A DNA stretch of 64,000 nucleotides. Origin: Musa acuminata AAA Group (taxonomy: Eukaryota; Streptophyta; Magnoliopsida; Zingiberales; Musaceae). The stretch is from assembly GCF_036884655.1 (NCBI RefSeq), contig NC_088356.1, positions 12,134,001-12,198,000 of the forward strand, read 5' to 3'. The position numbers and the translations under genes are program-made. This document shows, piece by piece, positions 24,195 through 33,965 of this stretch; position 1 is the first letter of the stretch; every line of letters begins with the position of its first letter. The notes below the pieces were generated by a model that did no database searches, was not told the origin of the DNA, and saw only the letters and a list, made by a program, of their open reading frames with translations.

Positions 24195-24534
24195 ACTGCA
24201 GTTTATGTCTAAACACAGTTTGCGTCTAAGCGCAGTTTACGCAGTTTACGTCCAAATGCAGTTTGCGTCTAAATGCAGATTGCGTCTAAGCGCAGTTTGC
24301 GTCTAAGCGCAGTTTGCGTCTAAGATTAGATTGCGTCTAAGCGCAGTGCAGTTTGAGTCTAAACGCAATTTTACGTCTAAACGCAGTTTTACGTCTAAAC
24401 GTAGTTTTACGTCTAAACGCAGTTTGCGTTTAAACGTAGTTTTACGTCTAAACGCAGTTTGCGTCTAAACGTAGTTTTACGTCTAAACGTAGTTTTACGT
24501 TTAAAAGTAGTTTACATCTAAAACACAGTTTTAA
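24195..24534 (-). repeat. Tandem 17-18-nt array in element D 3' LTR
   Basis: Roughly nineteen degenerate copies of units such as CGCAGTTTGCGTCTAAG and CGCAGTTTTACGTCTAAA (plus strand) lie head to tail. The matching array in the other LTR is at 30033-30370. The array lies downstream of the TATA box in the direction of transcription, so it should be part of the element RNA. Confidence 0.88.
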
Positions 24535-25102
24535 AGGGATCTGAACTTAGAAACTTCGTTCGTAAAAGCGCAAAAGACAGTTTTGCAGAATCAAAACGTA
24601 AACGTAAACTGTAATGTATAAAAACACCGATTTACGTCTGAATGCAGATTCGGAAAGATCAGCACTTATAAACTTGTTTGTAAAGGCGCAGAGAGTAGTA
24701 GCTATGTAGGAGGTTTGTAGTAATTATAAAGTGCTCAAAATAAACGCAAACCAGAGATTTAGAGTGGTTCGGTCAGTCTTGACCTACTCCACTTTTGGCT
24801 TCCTCCACCGACGAGGTCACCGACGTCAACTAGAAGCCTTCCTTCAATAGGCGAAGGCCAACTACCCTCTTACAGATTCACTCCTTTTGACGGGCTTAGG
24901 AGACAACCCTTACAGAAGTTTTCTCTCCTCTCTTTACAACTCAAACTTGAAGAATAGAAAGAGGAGAACTAGCAGTTTTGAGCTCTAAGAAACACAGAAA
25001 GATAGCAAGATTTCGAGTGTGTGTTCTATGCTTTTAGTGCTGAATGGGTGGGGTATTTATAGGCCCCAACCCAGTTCAAATTTGGAGCTCAAAACGATCA
25101 AA

Positions 25103-25475
25103 TCCCGGAATTCCGGGATCAGGCGGTTGCACCTCCTGACTGGAGAGGTTGCACCGCCTAGCAGAGCTCGAGGACTGAGCCCAGGCGGTTGCACCTCTCT
25201 GTCAGGGGCGGTTGCACCTCCTGAGTCTGGCTCGGAGACTGAGCCCCAGGCGGTGCCACCTCTTGACTGAGGCGGTTGCACCTCTCTGCCAAAGCTCGAA
25301 GACTGAGCTCAAGCGGTGCCACCTCTCTGTCAGGGAGGTTGCACCGCCCAGTCTAGCTCGAAGACTGAGCTCAGGCGGTGCCACCTCCTGGCTGGGGTGG
25401 TTGCACTGCCCAGTCTCGCTGGGAGGCTTAGCCCAGGCGGTGCCACCTCCTGGCCTAGGCGGTTGCACCTCCTGG
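25103..25475 (-). promoter_or_regulatory. Palindrome array upstream of LTR TATA box (element D 3' LTR)
   Basis: This is a series of imperfect palindromes of the type AGGCGGTGCCACCTCC and GGCGGTTGCACC, separated by CTGAGCTC- and GAGGACTGAGCCC-like spacers, followed by TCCCGGAATTCCGGGA. It lies about 40-420 bp upstream of the TATA box on the minus strand. Repeated palindromes in LTRs are a known feature of the Sirevirus lineage. The position here suggests enhancer or silencer binding sites. Function is inferred. Confidence 0.6.
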
Positions 25476-26330
25476 TGCAATCAGGGTCCGAATGGTTAGC
25501 TCCATTCGGCCCAATTTCAGTCTTTCAGGGGACCAATTGCCCCAAGATTAAGCTAATGGGATCACCTCCCATTTTCCAACTTAATCAACGTGCTAACTAC
25601 GATTAGATCTAAGACAATTTCTGCAGCTTTGCTTCGGTGCGTCAATCGCTTCTTCCGGCGAGTTTCCAGCGAACTTCCGTCGATCATCCGATGAACCCTC
25701 GGTGATGCTCCTGTGGACTTCCGGCAAACTCCTGGACTTTGCGACGATCCACTTGGCGAGTTCCGACGAGCTTCGCTTGGCAAGCTTCTGGACTTCTCGG
25801 ATCTGTTCTCGCAGAACCTCCGACGACCGTCCGAACTTCCGTCGAACTCTCGAACTCCCAACGTGATCATGAACTTGACTCCGGCGCAACTCCTACTGCT
25901 TGTCTAACTTTCATCGTAGATAATCCTGCACATGTAAACAAAAACTTCGATCGAGACAATTAATCCTAAGCATTAATCACGTTGTCCGGCATGTCATTGG
26001 TCCCTCGACGCTTCGTCCGATTCTTCGGCGCATCGTCCTTTCCTGCAGCCTATTGCCCAATCGGCCAGTTGACTCCGCAACTCCGATATCCTTGACACAA
26101 TACCCGCTCTTCTTGGCCCGATGCCCGAGTCCACGGCCCGAAGCCTTCTGTCGATACGTCGACCGATCCACCGGCCCGACGCCCAATCTTCTGACATGTT
26201 CCTCCGGCACAACATGATTTTTCAGCTTTAATTGTCTCATCCAGATCGAAGCATCCTGCGTCACTCAAAACGCAGATTAAATCATAAACATATATCAAGT
26301 AGTTTCATCATCAAAATACGAGATTCAACA

Positions 26331-28929
26331 ATCTCCCCCTTTTTTATGATGACAACTACTTGATGACGGAGTTAAACTTAACTCCCGGAGTTTAAACAAA
26401 CTCCCCCTATCAATATGCCTTATTGATAGAAACTCTTAGATTCAAAAATCTAAGCAACATGCCATCATAAACGGAGTTAACCTTAACTCCCAGAGTTTAA
26501 ACAAACTCCCCCTATCAATATGCCATATTGATAGAAACTTTTGGATTCAAAAATCCAAACAACATATCATCATAAACTTATGCATAACATGTGATGTCAT
26601 CAACATACTTCTCCCCCTTTGTCATCAACAAAAAGGAGAAGTACCACAATCAAGTGTTTGTGATGTAAGTTTTAACTCATTGCATGAAAAACATAATATC
26701 AAGTTTTATCATCATGCAGTTTTGAAGCCAGAAAATTTAGCAAATGTTACATCATGCTTAGAACATTCAAGCTATCAAGTTTTAGATATGCAAGTTTTAC
26801 AGCATAAAAGATAGCACTTTTATGCAAGCTAGCAATGTTGCAACATTTTAGAACTTGCAAGCTAGCAATTTAGAGATGTTCAAGAGGGCAACTCTTGCTT
26901 CTTGAAATATGCAAGTTGCAAGCTAGCAAATTTTTACGATATGCAAGTTTTGCTTCTTGAGATAGGCAAGATAGCACTTTTGCATTTTTTGTTTGGCAAG
27001 CTTGTGATGTTCAAGATAACAAGCTCTTTCTTCTCTTTTGAGAAGTGTCATTTTTGCTTTCGTTGCAAAGTGCAAGCTAGCAAAATGCCAAACTAGCAAG
27101 AGATAATGTTTTACATGAGGCAAGCAAACAATTTGGCAAGTGTTACATTTGCATCTTCTCTTTAGATGTGCAAGAAAATAAACAAGTTTTTCATTTTCTT
27201 GACATTTCAAGCTAGCAATTATCGGTGATGTTCAAGATAGCAATTTCTTCTCTTTTGTAATTTTTGCCTTTTTCTTGAATTGTGCTAGCAATCTATCTCC
27301 CCCTTTGTCATTGTCAAAAAGAAGGGAAAAACCCTTTACATCAATTTCTAAATCATGACAAAGGTAAGTAATCATTCTTATTTGTGCATCACAAATTCAT
27401 TAACATTACATTTCATTTTTTTTTATGCACGATACCGAAAAATCAATCATCATCATGAGCATATCAAATATGATATTCAAGCATTCATGATATATCATTT
27501 TGGCAACATAATCATAGATATTCAAACGATGGTATCTAAATGTCAGAATTCATTACATCATATTATGCATGATCATTGACTCCTCATTTGTATTTCATGC
27601 ATTATTTCATTTCATCTCATAAGCAATATCAAGAAGAGTTATTGGATGATGAGATAAATATTTTATGAATACACAGAATATCATAAGTGTTTCATGTATT
27701 CATATTATCACATGAAGCATATTATCATTTTTAAGATTCATAGCATGAATAACGTTATTACTATTTCATCAAAATCAATTTCGAGATTCACACAATATCA
27801 TGAAATCATTAATCTCGATAAGATGGGAAAAGCATTTTCTTTTTAAGTGATTCTTTTAACACATCATAAAAAAAAACTCATTCATAATTCAAGTGATTTA
27901 CAAGATATCATAAATGAATTTATCACTTGTATTTCATCAAAATCGAGAACTCTAGAGATAGAAAATGATTGAAGCATTTAACATGATTGATGCATGATTC
28001 ATATTTAAAGTGTATCTTATGTCGTAAATATGAATCAAGCATTTGTCAAATCTGAAATCATTCTCAAAATTACATTCAATAAATTCATGTATGACAAGCA
28101 TAGATTTATTGAAAAATCAATAAGATAGAGGATTACATTTCAAGTGTTCATCAATTGTAGCATTTCATCATATGGTAAGATATCAATGCGTAAAACTGTG
28201 AAACAAGATTTTGTTTGATATCTTGATACAAGGCATGATGTACACATTTCGAATATTTTAGCAAGTGTAGCATTGCATCACATGGTAAGATATCAGCTCG
28301 TATGATGCAAATTTTTGTTTGATATCTTGATACAGGGCATATAGCAATGATAGCAATCATATATTTCTTGGTGATGCAAGCATGGGATAATCATAGCATA
28401 GTGTTTATAGCATCAATTCATATATTTCTCCCCCTTTTTTTTTTTTTAAGTGTTTCATCTTAAATGATCGATTTCATGTTAGCATGCCTTTTCATTTATG
28501 TCAAATGAAAACATGCATCAACGTTTAGGATCGTGAAATGAATTTCATCATAAAACCATCAATCACAAAAATCATCATGTATAACTTTAAAATCTCAAAT
28601 CTTTATTCTTATGTCAAAATCATACATCATATTTAACAAACAAAGACAATGAAAAATATCAAGCCTTCCAGACAAAAGCCATGTATCGTCATTGAAAAGC
28701 AATATGAAAATCATCAAAATATACATTCTTGCTTCTCAAGCACATAAATAAGATTTAATCTCACTAGGTGTACAATCATTAGATTTCTATCTTGCATTAA
28801 CATAAGACATGCAATTTTCATTATCATTTTCAAAATTACAAGCATGATCATATTTTTGCATTTTTATTATTAAATTATTAAAAATGTAATTTTCAAGAAA
28901 AGAAAAAGAAAAATGCATCATGAAAAACA
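26331..28929 (-). other. Element D interior: non-coding, AT-rich, repeated PPT-like motifs
   Basis: There is no coding text on either strand above chance. PPT-like tracts (plus strand CTCCCCCTTT or CTCCCCCTAT) occur at about 26332, 26401, 26506, 26611, 27295 and 28427. A 105-bp segment is tandemly duplicated at 26368-26577. The rest is AT-rich with many short repeats around CATGATA and TGCAAGCTAGCAA words. This is where pol and the usual 3' spacer would lie; pol is absent. Confidence 0.75.
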
Positions 28930-29844
28930 TCATGTAATTTCGAAGTAAATTAAAGGCATTTTGATTACCTCAGCGTCGAAAGGCGTAAAGGCGTAGTTTG
29001 CCACCTCGCCTTTGTTGATTTTCTCCTCGTCTTCCGAGGAGCTCGATTCATCCCAATTTTTGTTCTTCTTCTTGCGTTCAAAGCAAGTAGTTTCGTTCTT
29101 TTTACTTTTTAATTTTTGTTTCATTTGTAGTTTAAGTTCACCATCACTTGAGCTTATGCTCGAGTGGTCTTCAAATGTTCTATGTCCCAAATCCTTCCTG
29201 TTCTTTGGAAGGTGGTTCTCAAGTTCTTCACGTGCATTGCACGTCATTTCATATGTGATCAATGAACCAATTAGTTCTTCAAGTGGAAATTGGTTCAAGT
29301 TTTTCGATTCTTGAATAACAGTTACTTTTGAATCCCAAGTTTTAGAAAGTGAGCGCAAAACTTTGTTAACGAGTTCAAAATCCGAAAAGCTTTTACCAAG
29401 TGATTTTAAACCATTGACGACATCCGTAAAACGAGTGTACATGTCAACAACGGTTTCGCTTGGTTTCATATGAAAAAGCTCGAAATCATGTAGTAAAATA
29501 TTAACTTTCGAGTCTTTGACTCTACTAGTTCCCTCATGTGTGATTTCAAGAGTGCGCCAAATATCGAAAGCCGTTTCGCACAAAGAAACCCGATTGAACT
29601 CATTTTTGTCCAAAGCGCAAAATAAGGCATTCATAGCCTTTGCGTTTAAAGAAAAATACTTCTTCTCTAAATCTGACCATTCGTTCATCGGTTTAGAGGG
29701 AAGTTGAAAACCGTTTTCAACGATATTCCATAAATCCAAATTTAGAGAAATCAAGAAAACTCTCATTCGAGTTTTCCAATAAGTGTAGTCCAATCCGTTA
29801 AAGAACGGTGGACGAAAGACCGAAAAGCCCTCTTGAAGATCCAT
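28930..29844 (-). CDS. Element D intact gag-like protein, 304 aa
   Basis: This is one uninterrupted frame starting MDLQEGFSVFRPPFFNGLDY, 37 nt downstream of the PBS end on the minus strand. Residues 1-60 are the DUF4219-like N-terminus (YWKTRMRVFL) and residues 60-200 the UBN2-type gag core (MNALFCALDKNEFNRVSLCE, YTRFTDVVNGLKSLG). The usual CCHC zinc knuckle is not there: the text TTCFERKKKNKNWDESSSSE jumps from the first cysteine to the region after the knuckle, as if a short in-frame deletion removed it. The last 25 residues diverge from the family (FTPFDAEVIKMPLIYFEIT). Gag assembles the particle that packages RNA. The conserved frame implies recent selection or recent insertion. Confidence 0.85.
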   Translation of the reverse strand: MDLQEGFSVFRPPFFNGLDYTYWKTRMRVFLISLNLDLWNIVENGFQLPSKPMNEWSDLEKKYFSLNAKAMNALFCALDKNEFNRVSLCETAFDIWRTLEITHEGTSRVKDSKVNILLHDFELFHMKPSETVVDMYTRFTDVVNGLKSLGKSFSDFELVNKVLRSLSKTWDSKVTVIQESKNLNQFPLEELIGSLITYEMTCNAREELENHLPKNRKDLGHRTFEDHSSISSSDGELKLQMKQKLKSKKNETTCFERKKKNKNWDESSSSEDEEKINKGEVANYAFTPFDAEVIKMPLIYFEIT

Positions 29845-29880
29845 TTCTCTCGGGTGTAAATCCGAAATGAGAAATACCCC

Positions 29881-29892
29881 GCTCTGATACCA
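29881..29892 (-). promoter_or_regulatory. Primer-binding site of element D
   Basis: The complement gives TGGTATCAGAGC, two nucleotides from the 5' LTR end at 29895. It is a canonical initiator methionine tRNA primer site. Confidence 0.92.
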
Positions 29893-29894
29893 AT

Positions 29895-32169
29895 TGTTAG
29901 GATCGAGAGCACTAAGAGGGGGGGGGTGAATTAGTGCAGCGGAAATCTTTCAGCGATTAAAAAATGAAAGCTACGTTCGTTTGATAAAAACTATTTTGAT
30001 GCAAAAGCCAATTCTAAGAATACTTATGATTAAGTGCAGTTTATGTCTAAACACAGTTTGCGTCTAAGCGCAGTTTACGCAGTTTACGTCCAAATGCAGT
30101 TTGCATCTAAATGCAGATTGCGTCTAAGCGCAGTTTGCGTCTAAGCGCAGTTTGCGTCTAAGATCAGATTGCGTCTAAGCGCAGTGCAGTTTGAGTCTAA
30201 ACGCAGTTTTACGTCTAAACACAGTTTTACGTCTAAACGCAGTTTGCGTTTAAACGTAGTTTTACGTCTAAACGTAGTTTTACGTCTAAACGCAGTTTGC
30301 GTCTAAACGCAGTTTTACGTCTAAACGTAGTTTTACGTTTAAAAGTAGTTTACATCTAAAACACAGTTTTAAAGGGATCTGAACTTAGAAACTTCGTTCG
30401 TAAAAGCGCAGAAGATAGTTTTGCAGAATCAAAACGTAAATGTAAACTGTAATGTATGAAAACACCGATTTACGTCTGAATGCAGATTCGGAAAGATCAG
30501 CACTTATAAACTTGTTCGTAAAGGCGTAGAGAGCAGTAGCTATGTAGGAGGTTTGCAGTAATTATAAAGTGCTCAAAATAAACGCAAACCAGAGATTTAG
30601 AGTGGTTCGGTCAGTCTTGACCTACTCCACTTTTGGCTTCCTCCACCGACGAGGTCACCGACGTTAACTAGAAGCCTTCCTTCAATAGGCGAAGGCCAAC
30701 TACCCTCTTACAGATTTACTCCTTTTGACGGGCTTAGGAGACAACCCTTACAGAAGTTTTCTCTCCTCTCTTTACAACTCAAACTTGAAGAATAAAAAGA
30801 GGAGAACTAGCAGTTTTGAGCTCTAAGAAACACAGAAAGATAGCAAGATTTCGAGTGTGTGTTCTATGCTTTCAGTGCTGAATGGGTGGGGTATTTATAG
30901 GCCCCAACCCAGTTCAAATTTGGAGCTCAAAACGATCAAATCCCGGAATTCCGGGATTAGGCGGTTGCACCTCCTGACTGGAGAGGTTGCACCGCCTGGC
31001 AGAGCTCGAGGACTGAGCCCAGGCGGTTGCACCTCTCTGTCAGGGGCGGTTGCACCTCCTGAGTCTGGCTCGGAGACTGAGCCCCAGGCGGTGCCACCTC
31101 TTGACTGAGGCGGTTGCACCTCTCTGCCAGAGCTCGAAGACTGAGCTCAGGCGGTGCCACCTCTCTGTCAGGGAGGTTGCACCGCCCAGTCTAGCTCGAA
31201 GACTGAGCTCAGGCGGTGCCACCTCCTGGCTGGGGAGGTTGCATCGCCCAGTCTCGCTGGGAGGCTTAGCCCAGGCGGTGCCACCTCCTGGCCTAGGCGG
31301 TTGCACCTCCTGGTGCAATCAGGGTCCGAATGGTTAGCTCCATTCGGCCCAATTTCAGTCTTTCAGGGGCCCAATTGCCCCAAGATTAAGCTAATGGGAT
31401 CACCTCCCATTTTCCAACTTAATCAACGTGCTAACTACGATTAGATCTAAGACAATTTCTGCAGCTTTGCTTCGGTGCGTCAATCGCTTCTTCCGGCGAG
31501 TTTCCGGCGAACTTCCGTCGATCATCCGATGAACCCTCGGTGATGCTCCTGCGGACTTCCGGCAAACTCCTGGACTTTGCGATGATCCACTTGGCGAGTT
31601 CCGACGAGCTTCGCTTGGCAAGCTTCTGGACTTCTCGGATCTGTTCTCGCAGAACCTCCGACGACCGTCCGAACTTCCGTCGAACTCTCGAACTCCCAAC
31701 GTGATCATGAACTTGACTCCGGCGCAACTCCTGCTGCTTGTCTAACTTTCATCGTAGATAATCCTGCACATGTAAAACAAAAACTTCGATCGAGACAATT
31801 AATCCTAAGCATTAATCACGTTGTCCGGCATGTCATTGGTCCCTCGACGCTTCGTCCGATTCTTCGGTGCATCGTCCTTTCCTGCAGCCTATTGCCCAAT
31901 CGGCCAGTTGACTCCGCAACTCCGATATCCTTGACACAATACCCGCTCTTCTTGGTCCGTTGCCCGAGTCCACGGCCCGAAGCCTTCTGTCGATACGTCG
32001 ACCGATCCACCGGCCCGCCGCGCAATCTTCTGACATGTTCCTCCGGCATAACATGATTTTCCAGCTTTAATTGTCTCATCCAGATCGAAGCATCCTGCGT
32101 CACTCAAAACGCAGATTAAATCATAAACATATATCAAGTAGTTTCATCATCAAAATACGAGATTCAACA
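29895..32169 (-). repeat. Element D 5' LTR
   Basis: This 2275-bp LTR is collinear with the 3' LTR over its full length. It contains the tandem unit array (30033-30370), a TATA box (complement of 30892-30899), the perfect palindrome TCCCGGAATTCCGGGA (30941-30956) and the palindrome array (30959-31313). As the 5' LTR on the minus strand it should hold the active promoter driving the gag frame leftward. Confidence 0.93.
30033..30370 (-). repeat. Tandem 17-18-nt array in element D 5' LTR
   Basis: This is the counterpart of 24195-24534, with nearly the same number and order of units. Differences between the two arrays are mostly single transitions, so the array was already present in the parent element. 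Confidence 0.88.
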
Positions 32170-32480
32170 AAACTAAACAAGAAAAACTTGGCTTTGATAC
32201 CAACTATTAGGATCGAGTTGGCACTAAGAGAGGGGGGGGTGAGTTAGTGCTTATGTTAAAATTTTCATTGATTCAGAAAACTTCAATGATTTTAAAAAGT
32301 TTGATTCGATGAAACCTGTATCAGAATTGATATCGAAAGTATGTTTCACTTGAAGTAAATGTAATAAGCAATTAAAAACATAGAACAACAATAATGAAGA
32401 GCAAAAGAGAATGCACACCAAATTTATAGTGGTTCGGTCAACCTACATCCACTCTCGATTCCTCCTCTATTGAGGCCACT
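32170..32480 (-). repeat. Element A leader, PBS and truncated 5' LTR
   Basis: After the TSD of element D come leader bases and the PBS complement GCTTTGATACCA at 32191-32202. The LTR start TATTAGGATCGAGTTGGCAC follows at 32205. It runs in minus orientation to about 32480, where the text switches to an LTR of opposite orientation. The outer part of the 5' LTR and its TSD are therefore lost. Confidence 0.75.
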
Positions 32481-33590
32481 GAAGTTGGGCCGAAATTGAA
32501 TATGTCAGAAGATTGGATGTCAGATCGGAGGAACAATCGACGTGTCGCTAGAAGGCTTCATGCCATGAGTTCATGCATCAGGCTGAAGAATCAGACATTG
32601 CGCCAAGGAGATCGGAAGTTGTGGGTGTTCATATGCTGATTGGACAATACGACGAAAGAGAGGACGATGCGCCGAAGGATCGGACGAAGCATCGAAAGAA
32701 CCAATGACATGCTGGAGAATAGATGATTCATGCTTTGTAATAATTTGTCTAGATCGAGTTAGTTTATGTCATAATTGAGTTAGTTTCGGGTGTAACCATT
32801 TCAACTCAGTTAGGAGCCCATTGGGCCTTAGTTGGGACTGTTTTGGGCCAAGTGGAAGACTCATTCGGTCACCCAAGGTTAGGTGGAACCACCCATGAGC
32901 TGGAAAAGTCAAGAACACACTTTTTCATGCTGTCAAGCAGTGGTACTGCCTAGTATCAGTATGTCAGGCGTTGGTACCACCAGACTGGGTGGTAGTACCG
33001 CTTGTGCCCTAAAAACTCAGGGATTTGAATTTTGGCTCCAAGTTTTGAAGTCATTTAGGGTCTATAAATACCCTACAAATTCCTATTTAGAATACATATG
33101 AAAAGAGAGCAAAAACTCTATGATTCTAAGGTTGTAAAACTTTTTTAAGTATATAGTCCCTCCTCCAAGAGCTTAATGATAGTCCTAAGGGAGGTGTGTG
33201 AGGGAACACTTGTAAAAGAGGAGTGTAAAGGTTCTCTCCTGAACTTGTGAAAAAGAAAAAGAGTGTAAGGATAGTTGATCTTCACCCATTAGAAAGAAGA
33301 TAGATAGTGGAAGCCGGTGGCCTCGAGTGAAGAGGAATCGGGAGTAGACGTAGGTCACGATGACCGAACTACTATAAATCGGTTTGCATTTCTGTTTTGT
33401 TGTTTACTTTTATTGCAAACTGCTTTACTTCTTCATTGCTTTAACTACACACTGTTACGAATATTTTTAAATTTAAACACTCCTTGATATGGTTTTATCG
33501 TACAAAGATTTTTGACTCGACGTAATTTTTACGTACGTACTAATTCACCCCCCTCCCCCCCCCTCTCTTAGTGCCGACTCGATCCTAACA
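32481..33590 (+). repeat. Sirevirus LTR fragment, plus orientation
   Basis: LTR text reads in plus orientation from about TCAGAAGATTGGATG to CGACTCGATCCTAACA at 33590. It has palindrome-array words (GGTACCACC, GTGGTAGTACCGC near 32940-33005) upstream of a TATA box (TATAAATA at 33063-33070), the same order as in element D. Together with 32205-32480 it forms a head-to-head inverted pair with matching ends. Confidence 0.75.
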
Positions 33591-33837
33591 CTTTGCTAGG
33601 TCTTTCTTAGCAATATTTGCTTTGTCCGATCTGCCCTTGCCCTTACCCTTCTTAGGGGACTTTTCTACCTTTCTTTTCTTTCTAGTCTCACCAGCATAGA
33701 GAATTGGCTTCTCTTTCTTTATGGTGATCTCTGCCTCCCTCAACATATTAAAGAGCTCAGGGAGAGTCATCTCAAGCTTATTTATATTAAAATTCATTAT
33801 GAACTGAGAAAAGGAATCTGGTAAGGATTTTATGGCA
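33591..33837 (-). pseudogene. Gag fragment of the B/C family
   Basis: The minus strand reads [20 protein letters not shown] and the following [20 protein letters not shown], then a lysine-rich tail. It is nearly the same as gag of elements B (9315-9680) and C (19365-19560). It is a short, isolated piece between Sirevirus LTR fragments, probably left by recombination or deletion. Confidence 0.8.
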
Positions 33838-33965
33838 CAAAGTCCTTCCGGCACGTCGACTAGTCCTTTGGCCTGATGTCCAATCTTCTGACTTATTACA
33901 CTCTGGCCCAACGTCTGATTCTTCTTGCTTCAATCGATTTATCTTTCCATGATCGAAGTTAGTCA
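33838..33965 (-). repeat. Sirevirus LTR fragment, minus orientation
   Basis: The text (CCGGCACGTCGACTAGTCC, CCAATCTTCTGAC, CTTGCTTCAATCG) matches the outer region of the LTRs of element D near 26150-26240. It is fused to the gag fragment on the left and to the start of the element E LTR on the right. Confidence 0.65.

Larger units (their letters stand above)
24057..26330 (-). repeat. Element D 3' LTR
   Basis: This 2274-bp LTR has, read on the minus strand, a palindrome array (25475-25121), a perfect 16-nt palindrome TCCCGGAATTCCGGGA (25103-25118), a TATA box (complement of TATTTATA at 25054-25061), then a transcribed part with a tandem array of 17-18-nt units (24534-24195) and the inner end TCCTAACA. 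The order suggests promoter elements upstream and a repetitive R-U5 leader downstream. Confidence 0.93.
24057..32169 (-). mobile_element. Element D: young gag-only Sirevirus derivative, TSD AAACT
   Basis: This 8.1-kb element in minus orientation has a perfect 5-bp TSD (AAACT at 24052-24056 and 32170-32174). The LTRs are 2274 and 2275 bp and start TGTTAGGATCGAG and end TTCAACA. A comparison by eye over about 480 bp (25021-25500 against 30859-31338) showed about eight differences. The PBS TGGTATCAGAGC (complement of 29881-29892) and the PPT (from 26331) are intact. The 3.56-kb interior has one open gag-like frame at 28930-29844 and no protease, integrase, RT or RNase H text. It must have moved using enzymes supplied by a relative. 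It sits in the 5' leader/gag start of element A. Confidence 0.94.
1..32480 (-). mobile_element. Element A: outer Sirevirus-like Ty1/Copia element, decayed, interrupted three times
   Basis: The retained pieces are 1-4768, 14937-15601, 23968-24056 and 32170 to about 32480. Joined in minus orientation they read 5' LTR, PBS, gag, protease, integrase, RT, RNase H, spacer, PPT and 3' LTR, which is the Copia order. The PBS is TGGTATCAAAGC (complement at 32191-32202), matching the initiator methionine tRNA class. The 5' LTR starts at 32205 with TATTAGG in place of TGTTAGG. The pol pieces carry many stops and frame changes, and gag has a large internal deletion. A is therefore the oldest layer and cannot be autonomous. 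The Sirevirus assignment rests on the coiled, long gag with two zinc knuckles, the long LTRs and the repeated PPT-like motifs. Confidence 0.85.

Noticed and set aside
24195..24534. Possible CRISPR-like or satellite array
   Set aside because: Units are degenerate and contiguous without unique spacers, lie in both LTRs of a plant retrotransposon and are ordinary tandem repeats.
25019..25889. Overlapping frames repeated at 30857-31727
   Set aside because: They lie in the two LTRs of element D and reflect the palindrome array and GC-rich LTR text, not genes.
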